Assembly (NCBI RefSeq): GCF_027286325.1
Contig: NZ_CP114588.1
Span: forward strand, 2,195,317 to 2,259,316
DNA: 64,000 nt
Direction: 5' to 3'
Origin: Salinivibrio kushneri
GTDB lineage: Bacteria; Pseudomonadota; Gammaproteobacteria; Enterobacterales; Vibrionaceae
Part shown: piece by piece, positions 61,801 through 64,000 of the stretch
Numbering within the stretch: position 1 is the first letter of the stretch
How the letters are laid out: each line of letters opens with the position of its first letter
Position numbers and translations under genes: made by a program
The notes under the pieces: model-generated
The model's database searches: none
The model's input: the letters and a program-made list of their open reading frames with translations, nothing else
What the model was told of the DNA's origin: nothing

Positions 61801-64000
61801 CGGCTGCGCTTAGGTCTTCCGTGGTGCTGAACGTACCGTCCGCTTGAACGGTCGCCTCGAACTCGGCGGTGTTGGCTGGGTCCGCGCTGTCGGTCACGGT
61901 CAAGGTCACTGTCTGACCGGCTTCGACGTTGTCAGTTGTACCGTCCAACGTCACCGCATCCGCTTCGCTCGCGCTGAGGTTGCCATCGCCTACCGCATTC
62001 AAGTCGATAGTCGGTAGATCCGCATTGTCCGCATCCAACGTCGCGGTTTCTGTGTCGCTCGCTGGGTTGCCCGCGCTGTCCGTCACGGATGCAACCACGG
62101 TGATGTTGCCATCAACCAGACCGGCTGCGCTTAGGTCTTCCGTGGTGCTGAACGTACCGTCCGCTTGAACGGTCGCCTCGAACTCGGCGGTGTTGGCTGG
62201 GTCCGCGCTGTCGGTCACGGTCAAGGTCACTGTCTGACCGGCTTCGACGTTGTCAGTTGTACCGTCCAACGTCACCGCATCCGCTTCGCTCGCGCTGAGG
62301 TTGCCATCGCCTACCGCATTCAAGTCGATAGTCGGTAGATCCGCATTGTCCGCATCCAACGTCGCGGTTTCTGTGTCGCTCGCTGGGTTGCCCGCGCTGT
62401 CCGTCACGGATGCAACCACGGTGATGTTGCCATCAACCAGACCGGCTGCGCTTAGGTCTTCCGTGGTGCTGAACGTACCGTCCGCTTGAACGGTCGCCTC
62501 GAACTCGGCGGTGTTGGCTGGGTCCGCGCTGTCGGTCACGGTCAAGGTCACTGTCTGACCGGCTTCGACGTTGTCAGTTGTACCGTCCAACGTCACCGCA
62601 TCCGCTTCGCTCGCGCTGAGGTTGCCATCGCCTACCGCATTCAAGTCGATAGTCGGTAGATCCGCATTGTCCGCATCCAACGTCGCGGTTTCTGTGTCGC
62701 TCGCTGGGTTGCCCGCGCTGTCCGTCACGGATGCAACCACGGTGATGTTGCCATCAACCAGACCGGCTGCGCTTAGGTCTTCCGTGGTGCTGAACGTACC
62801 GTCCGCTTGAACGGTCGCCTCGAACTCGGCGGTGTTGGCTGGGTCCGCGCTGTCGGTCACGGTCAAGGTCACTGTCTGACCGGCTTCGACGTTGTCAGTT
62901 GTACCGTCCAACGTCACCGCATCCGCTTCGCTCGCGCTGAGGTTGCCATCGCCTACCGCATTCAAGTCGATAGTCGGTAGATCCGCATTGTCCGCATCCA
63001 ACGTCGCGGTTTCTGTGTCGCTCGCTGGGTTGCCCGCGCTGTCCGTCACGGATGCAACCACGGTGATGTTGCCATCAACCAGACCGGCTGCGCTTAGGTC
63101 TTCCGTGGTGCTGAACGTACCGTCCGCTTGAACGGTCGCCTCGAACTCGGCGGTGTTGGCTGGGTCCGCGCTGTCGGTCACGGTCAAGGTCACTGTCTGA
63201 CCGGCTTCGACGTTGTCAGTTGTACCGTCCAACGTCACCGCATCCGCTTCGCTCGCGCTGAGGTTGCCATCGCCTACCGCATTCAAGTCGATAGTCGGTA
63301 GATCCGCATTGTCCGCATCCAACGTCGCGGTTTCTGTGTCGCTCGCTGGGTTGCCCGCGCTGTCCGTCACGGATGCAACCACGGTGATGTTGCCATCAAC
63401 CAGACCGGCTGCGCTTAGGTCTTCCGTGGTGCTGAACGTACCGTCCGCTTGAACGGTCGCCTCGAACTCGGCGGTGTTGGCTGGGTCCGCGCTGTCGGTC
63501 ACGGTCAAGGTCACTGTCTGACCGGCTTCGACGTTGTCAGTTGTACCGTCCAACGTCACCGCATCCGCTTCGCTCGCGCTGAGGTTGCCATCGCCTACCG
63601 CATTCAAGTCGATAGTCGGTAGATCCGCATTGTCCGCATCCAACGTCGCGGTTTCTGTGTCGCTCGCTGGGTTGCCCGCGCTGTCCGTCACGGATGCAAC
63701 CACGGTGATGTTGCCATCAACCAGACCGGCTGCGCTTAGGTCTTCCGTGGTGCTGAACGTACCGTCCGCTTGAACGGTCGCCTCGAACTCGGCGGTGTTG
63801 GCTGGGTCCGCGCTGTCGGTCACGGTCAAGGTCACTGTCTGACCGGCTTCGACGTTGTCAGTTGTACCGTCCAACGTCACCGCATCCGCTTCGCTCGCGC
63901 TGAGGTTGCCATCGCCTACCGCATTCAAGTCGATAGTCGGTAGATCCGCATTGTCCGCATCCAACGTCGCGGTTTCTGTGTCGCTCGCTGGGTTGCCCGC
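43802..64000 (-). CDS. Giant RTX adhesin with identical Ig-like repeats (5' end outside window)
   Basis: The frame is open to the window edge, so at least 6,732 residues are present and no start is visible. From the N-side: more than 52 identical 107-residue Ig-like units (47266-64000); a further Ig-like unit (about 46960-47265); several Ig/cadherin-like parts; a ~183-residue domain (about 44870-45420) resembling the peptide-binding domain of FrhA and Marinomonas/Marinobacter adhesins; RTX nonapeptides such as GGEGDDVLIGGRGNDMLTG (about 44190-44320); and a type I secretion tail ending DDIHIDTDW. It should be exported by the LapBCE-like system downstream and fold in calcium. The retention module and any LapG cleavage site would be at the N-terminus, which is not seen. 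Confidence 0.95.
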   Translation of the reverse strand, partial: AGNPASDTETATLDADNADLPTIDLNAVGDGNLSASEADAVTLDGTTDNVEAGQTVTLTVTDSADPANTAEFEATVQADGTFSTTEDLSAAGLVDGNITVVASVTDSAGNPASDTETATLDADNADLPTIDLNAVGDGNLSASEADAVTLDGTTDNVEAGQTVTLTVTDSADPANTAEFEATVQADGTFSTTEDLSAAGLVDGNITVVASVTDSAGNPASDTETATLDADNADLPTIDLNAVGDGNLSASEADAVTLDGTTDNVEAGQTVTLTVTDSADPANTAEFEATVQADGTFSTTEDLSAAGLVDGNITVVASVTDSAGNPASDTETATLDADNADLPTIDLNAVGDGNLSASEADAVTLDGTTDNVEAGQTVTLTVTDSADPANTAEFEATVQADGTFSTTEDLSAAGLVDGNITVVASVTDSAGNPASDTETATLDADNADLPTIDLNAVGDGNLSASEADAVTLDGTTDNVEAGQTVTLTVTDSADPANTAEFEATVQADGTFSTTEDLSAAGLVDGNITVVASVTDSAGNPASDTETATLDADNADLPTIDLNAVGDGNLSASEADAVTLDGTTDNVEAGQTVTLTVTDSADPANTAEFEATVQADGTFSTTEDLSAAGLVDGNITVVASVTDSAGNPASDTETATLDADNADLPTIDLNAVGDGNLSASEADAVTLDGTTDNVEAGQTVTLTVTDSADPANTAEFEATVQADGTFSTTEDLSAAGLVDGNITVVASVTDSAGNPASDTETATLDADNADLPTIDLNAVGDGNLSASEADAVTLDGTTDNVEAGQTVTLTVTDSADPANTAEFEATVQADGTFSTTEDLSAAGLVDGNITVVASVTDSAGNPASDTETATLDADNADLPTIDLNAVGDGNLSASEADAVTLDGTTDNVEAGQTVTLTVTDSADPANTAEFEATVQADGTFSTTEDLSAAGLVDGNITVVASVTDSAGNPASDTETATLDADNADLPTIDLNAVGDGNLSASEADAVTLDGTTDNVEAGQTVTLTVTDSADPANTAEFEATVQADGTFSTTEDLSAAGLVDGNITVVASVTDSAGNPASDTETATLDADNADLPTIDLNAVGDGNLSASEADAVTLDGTTDNVEAGQTVTLTVTDSADPANTAEFEATVQADGTFSTTEDLSAAGLVDGNITVVASVTDSAGNPASDTETATLDADNADLPTIDLNAVGDGNLSASEADAVTLDGTTDNVEAGQTVTLTVTDSADPANTAEFEATVQADGTFSTTEDLSAAGLVDGNITVVASVTDSAGNPASDTETATLDADNADLPTIDLNAVGDGNLSASEADAVTLDGTTDNVEAGQTVTLTVTDSADPANTAEFEATVQADGTFSTTEDLSAAGLVDGNITVVASVTDSAGNPASDTETATLDADNADLPTIDLNAVGDGNLSASEADAVTLDGTTDNVEAGQTVTLTVTDSADPANTAEFEATVQADGTFSTTEDLSAAGLVDGNITVVASVTDSAGNPASDTETATLDADNADLPTIDLNAVGDGNLSASEADAVTLDGTTDNVEAGQTVTLTVTDSADPANTAEFEATVQADGTFSTTEDLSAAGLVDGNITVVASVTDSAGNPASDTETATLDADNADLPTIDLNAVGDGNLSASEADAVTLDGTTDNVEAGQTVTLTVTDSADPANTAEFEATVQADGTFSTTEDLSAAGLVDGNITVVASVTDSAGNPASDTETATLDADNADLPTIDLNAVGDGNLSASEADAVTLDGTTDNVEAGQTVTLTVTDSADPANTAEFEATVQADGTFSTTEDLSAAGLVDGNITVVASVTDSAGNPASDTETATLDADNADLPTIDLNAVGDGNLSASEADAVTLDGTTDNVEAGQTVTLTVTDSADPANTAEFEATVQADGTFSTTEDLSAAGLVDGNITVVASVTDSAGNPASDTETATLDADNADLPTIDLNAVGDGNLSASEADAVTLDGTTDNVEAGQTVTLTVTDSADPANTAEFEATVQADGTFSTTEDLSAAGLVDGNITVVASVTDSAGNPASDTETATLDADNADLPTIDLNAVGDGNLSASEADAVTLDGTTDNVEAGQTVTLTVTDSADPANTAEFEATVQADGTFSTTEDLSAAGLVDGNITVVASVTDSAGNPASDTETATLDADNADLPTIDLNAVGDGNLSASEADAVTLDGTTDNVEAGQTVTLTVTDSADPANTAEFEATVQADGTFSTTEDLSAAGLVDGNITVVASVTDSAGNPASDTETATLDADNADLPTIDLNAVGDGNLSASEADAVTLDGTTDNVEAGQTVTLTVTDSADPANTAEFEATVQADGTFSTTEDLSAAGLVDGNITVVASVTDSAGNPASDTETATLDADNADLPTIDLNAVGDGNLSASEADAVTLDGTTDNVEAGQTVTLTVTDSADPANTAEFEATVQADGTFSTTEDLSAAGLVDGNITVVASVTDSAGNPASDTETATLDADNADLPTIDLNAVGDGNLSASEADAVTLDGTTDNVEAGQTVTLTVTDSADPANTAEFEATVQADGTFSTTEDLSAAGLVDGNITVVASVTDSAGNPASDTETATLDADNADLPTIDLNAVGDGNLSASEADAVTLDGTTDNVEAGQTVTLTVTDSADPANTAEFEATVQADGTFSTTEDLSAAGLVDGNITVVASVTDSAGNPASDTETATLDADNADLPTIDLNAVGDGNLSASEADAVTLDGTTDNVEAGQTVTLTVTDSADPANTAEFEATVQADGTFSTTEDLSAAGLVDGNITVVASVTDSAGNPASDTETATLDADNADLPTIDLNAVGDGNLSASEADAVTLDGTTDNVEAGQTVTLTVTDSADPANTAEFEATVQADGTFSTTEDLSAAGLVDGNITVVASVTDSAGNPASDTETATLDADNADLPTIDLNAVGDGNLSASEADAVTLDGTTDNVEAGQTVTLTVTDSADPANTAEFEATVQADGTFSTTEDLSAAGLVDGNITVVASVTDSAGNPASDTETATLDADNADLPTIDLNAVGDGNLSASEADAVTLDGTTDNVEAGQTVTLTVTDSADPANTAEFEATVQADGTFSTTEDLSAAGLVDGNITVVASVTDSAGNPASDTETATLDADNADLPTIDLNAVGDGNLSASEADAVTLDGTTDNVEAGQTVTLTVTDSADPANTAEFEATVQADGTFSTTEDLSAAGLVDGNITVVASVTDSAGNPASDTETATLDADNADLPTIDLNAVGDGNLSASEADAVTLDGTTDNVEAGQTVTLTVTDSADPANTAEFEATVQADGTFSTTEDLSAAGLVDGNITVVASVTDSAGNPASDTETATLDADNADLPTIDLNAVGDGNLSASEADAVTLDGTTDNVEAGQTVTLTVTDSADPANTAEFEATVQADGTFSTTEDLSAAGLVDGNITVVASVTDSAGNPASDTETATLDADNADLPTIDLNAVGDGNLSASEADAVTLDGTTDNVEAGQTVTLTVTDSADPANTAEFEATVQADGTFSTTEDLSAAGLVDGNITVVASVTDSAGNPASDTETATLDADNADLPTIDLNAVGDGNLSASEADAVTLDGTTDNVEAGQTVTLTVTDSADPANTAEFEATVQADGTFSTTEDLSAAGLVDGNITVVASVTDSAGNPASDTETATLDADNADLPTIDLNAVGDGNLSASEADAVTLDGTTDNVEAGQTVTLTVTDSADPANTAEFEATVQADGTFSTTEDLSAAGLVDGNITVVASVTDSAGNPASDTETATLDADNADLPTIDLNAVGDGNLSASEADAVTLDGTTDNVEAGQTVTLTVTDSADPANTAEFEATVQADGTFSTTEDLSAAGLVDGNITVVASVTDSAGNPASDTETATLDADNADLPTIDLNAVGDGNLSASEADAVTLDGTTDNVEAGQTVTLTVTDSADPANTAEFEATVQADGTFSTTEDLSAAGLVDGNITVVASVTDSAGNPASDTETATLDADNADLPTIDLNAVGDGNLSASEADAVTLDGTTDNVEAGQTVTLTVTDSADPANTAEFEATVQADGTFSTTEDLSAAGLVDGNITVVASVTDSAGNPASDTETATLDADNADLPTIDLNAVGDGNLSASEADAVTLDGTTDNVEAGQTVTLTVTDSADPANTAEFEATVQADGTFSTTEDLSAAGLVDGNITVVASVTDSAGNPASDTETATLDADNADLPTIDLNAVGDGNLSASEADAVTLDGTTDNVEAGQTVTLTVTDSADPANTAEFEATVQADGTFSTTEDLSAAGLVDGNITVVASVTDSAGNPASDTETATLDADNADLPTIDLNAVGDGNLSASEADAVTLDGTTDNVEAGQTVTLTVTDSADPANTAEFEATVQADGTFSTTEDLSAAGLVDGNITVVASVTDSAGNPASDTETATLDADNADLPTIDLNAVGDGNLSASEADAVTLDGTTDNVEAGQTVTLTVTDSADPANTAEFEATVQADGTFSTTEDLSAAGLVDGNITVVASVTDSAGNPASDTETATLDADNADLPTIDLNAVGDGNLSASEADAVTLDGTTDNVEAGQTVTLTVTDSADPANTAEFEATVQADGTFSTTEDLSAAGLVDGNITVVASVTDSAGNPASDTETATLDADNADLPTIDLNAVGDGNLSASEADAVTLDGTTDNVEAGQTVTLTVTDSADPANTAEFEATVQADGTFSTTEDLSAAGLVDGNITVVASVTDSAGNPASDTETATLDADNADLPTIDLNAVGDGNLSASEADAVTLDGTTDNVEAGQTVTLTVTDSADPANTAEFEATVQADGTFSTTEDLSAAGLVDGNITVVASVTDSAGNPASDTETATLDADNADLPTIDLNAVGDGNLSASEADAVTLDGTTDNVEAGQTVTLTVTDSADPANTAEFEATVQADGTFSTTEDLSAAGLVDGNITVVASVTDSAGNPASDTETATLDADNADLPTIDLNAVGDGNLSASEADAVTLDGTTDNVEAGQTVTLTVTDSADPANTAEFEATVQADGTFSTTEDLSAAGLVDGNITVVASVTDSAGNPASDTETATLDADNADLPTIDLNAVGDGNLSASEADAVTLDGTTDNVEAGQTVTLTVTDSADPANTAEFEATVQADGTFSTTEDLSAAGLVDGNITVVASVTDSAGNPASDTETATLDADNADLPTIDLNAVGDGNLSASEADAVTLDGTTDNVEAGQTVTLTVTDSADPANTAEFEATVQADGTFSTTEDLSAAGLVDGNITVVASVTDSAGNPASDTETATLDADNADLPTIDLNAVGDGNLSASEADAVTLDGTTDNVEAGQTVTLTVTDSADPANTAEFEATVQADGTFSTTEDLSAAGLVDGNITVVASVTDSAGNPASDTETATLDADNADLPTIDLNAVGDGNLSASEADAVTLDGTTDNVEAGQTVTLTVTDSADPANTAEFEATVQADGTFSTTEDLSAAGLVDGNITVVASVTDSAGNPASDTETATLDADNADLPTIDLNAVGDGNLSASEADAVTLDGTTDNVEAGQTVTLTVTDSADPANTAEFEATVQADGTFSTTEDLSAAGLVDGNITVVASVTDSAGNPASDTETATLDGILPNPPVITNITDDSAGSDYSDVTMHGTGEPGETISIYFEGETGTPLAQATVQADGSWAVDLESIASIGINENVRLEAVQSDDAGNQSEPSEAVHYWHGNWANANTETGDDYVLTGGDNDTVNIITDDANDQLVIDGGAGNDKAVFNASVDNLSFSKDSNGYVIVENSDTGDRVELRDFESINIDGDDKDIDELFTPTVDIVEDADDDGVISSAELDGQVDVNVVLPAGAVVGDTIRVSDGTTTNEIVLAEGDINNGSVATSFDAPAEGETLTVTAELEDQYGNTSEPGSDSAVLDTQYGGEDGEDPSDIRLPNVVITDSTENDGDDVITNSETAEIIVDFGEGVTAGTSTIVLRDSSGNDPDVELQLVWDNNGPRINVISGELDANALTLSGQDGLFTISGIDVSNLQDGGIDAFASFIDQDGNVATNVNGSQWFDDSVVKSFAPVITIGSGVNVSEEGLDGGNADSAPTGTDTTNSPSVSGEFAVTGGVGNVTVALAGGSGLTSNGEAVAWTWDASTNRLIGYASTTNPVVSIALNEPTHGNEVWTYDVELHGSLDHSDSQTEDTLALPINVVVSDDNHTGLSKPLSVTVEDDSPETTAVEAIPVELQDIPDVLTGKVSFTGQGSRDSVTFDDVTVTALGFANDYNTQLEYDKVNLSSDGIGVDSGYSRYWGRYDQDEHGHPLSNEIEYRITDSGQGMSEQLIFSLNGKVAYGAQIEFSKMYGGELESGIVRFYRDGQLIAEKAFTSDEASGDYAKNFDIQEGGFDQITIEATDNGNRNGPDNSDLTVKSITFTGASDQQAIAVADGTLQYHAGADGLGSLKITGVEDGLRTAEGLAITTRFDGNNRLIATDEHGALVFEVQLTPATGKWEFYQYQVVQTPEGDADIDFSYQVVDGDGDSATGEFSVQPANVPEPQNHSIETGDGVDQIDMLQSTDSGWLALNVGLSGSEKVVINDESFTIDGPETHRMSEFVSDWRVTDNHVIDAGGGDDNVRGGEGDDVLIGGRGNDMLTGSDGADTFSWSMADVNSQNGHEYTDTISDFSAEDTLNLNDLFKGDSVNGEFSRFSVTVSDDSDNDGTVDVTLKFDYHNRADADQTIELSNVKMEGGTVVINTLIDGERGALAIDKHSDGSISVTSNHDALDDIHIDTDW
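44190..44320 (-). other. RTX calcium-binding repeats in the adhesin
   Basis: Glycine/aspartate nonapeptides (GGGDDNVRGGEGDDVLIGG and so on) mark a short RTX segment just before the C-terminal secretion signal. These bind calcium outside the cell and help the exported protein fold. Confidence 0.9.
44872..45420 (-). other. Possible peptide- or ligand-binding domain of the adhesin
   Basis: This ~183-residue domain runs from GKVSFTGQGSRDSVTFDD to SDLTVKSITFTGAS. It is non-repetitive and rich in Asp, Asn, Tyr and Gly. It contains FSLNGKVAYGAQIEFSKMYG and EATDNGNRNGPDNSDLTVKS. The position near the C-terminus and the general sequence recall the peptide-binding domain of RTX adhesins such as V. cholerae FrhA. 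The match is from memory only. Confidence 0.5.
47266..64000. repeat. Perfect 321-bp tandem repeat, 52 full copies plus a partial one
   Basis: From 47266 the sequence repeats every 321 bases to the window end; complete copies end at 63957. I saw no base difference between copies. Each copy codes for 107 residues starting near DADNADLPTIDLNAVGDG. Composition per copy is 15 Asp and 6 Glu, with no Lys, Arg, His, Cys, Tyr, Trp or Met. The array continues past the window. Identity across copies points to very recent expansion or ongoing homogenisation. Confidence 0.98.

Noticed and set aside
47484..63773. Fifty-one identical 79-residue open frames on the plus strand, one per repeat unit
   Set aside because: They are antisense shadows of the adhesin repeat. 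Identity only reflects the perfect DNA repeat, there is no ribosome site, and no known family is matched.
63964..64000. A start codon for the adhesin at 63964
   Set aside because: The codon is a TTG within the repeat, where every other copy has leucine. The frame continues to the window edge, so the gene is simply cut.
47266..64000. CRISPR array or phage tail-fibre repeat
   Set aside because: The 321-base units are contiguous coding sequence with no spacers, and the downstream genes are a type I secretion system, not phage genes.

Overview
The window looks like chromosomal DNA from a marine or halophilic gammaproteobacterium of the Vibrionaceae. The basis is gene content and order: slt-trpR, ettA, radA - double-PilZ gene - serB - smp - deoBAC - nupC - yjjV - prfC, and pnp-nlpI, with holD-rimI. 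The base composition is roughly balanced. A Salinivibrio- or Grimontia-like genome would fit, but the sequence alone cannot settle the genus.

Layout. Bases 1-8.2 kb: the end of a dGTPase gene; a dicarboxylate/amino-acid symporter; a secreted kexin-like protease with a small partner that resembles an external chaperone; a EutB/EutC-like enzyme pair; a fatty acid hydroxylase-family membrane protein overlapping the purine-NTP phosphatase gene yjjX. 8.2-20.6 kb: a lipoprotein of unknown role, trpR, slt, ettA, a small PilZ protein, an M23 peptidase, radA, a large double-PilZ protein, serB and smp. 20.6-28.9 kb, all on the minus strand: prfC, a 48-aa DUF5363-like gene, yjjV, nupC, a 56-aa XapX gene and deoC-deoA-deoB (nucleoside uptake and deoxyribonucleoside catabolism). 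28.9-36.2 kb: pnp and nlpI, a GGDEF-EAL protein, a GNAT-like protein, holD and rimI.

36.2-64 kb, minus strand: a Lap-type giant adhesin system in the order adhesin - ABC transporter (LapB) - membrane fusion protein (LapC) - TolC-like channel (LapE) - OmpA-like lipoprotein - LapD. The adhesin gene runs off the window. At least 16.7 kb of it is a perfect 321-bp tandem repeat: 52 full copies of a 107-residue Ig-like unit with 21 acidic and no basic residues. Then come a unique C-terminal region, a short RTX segment and a type I secretion tail. The gene order matches the Shewanella bpfA locus, except that the LapG protease gene expected next to lapD is not there.

Four genes carry cyclic-di-GMP domains: two PilZ proteins, one apparently active GGDEF-EAL protein and the degenerate GGDEF-EAL receptor LapD. 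c-di-GMP control of adhesion is therefore the unifying theme of the accessory content. The rest is housekeeping: nucleotide metabolism, translation, RNA decay, repair and cell-wall turnover. I saw no insertion sequence, CRISPR array, tRNA or rRNA.
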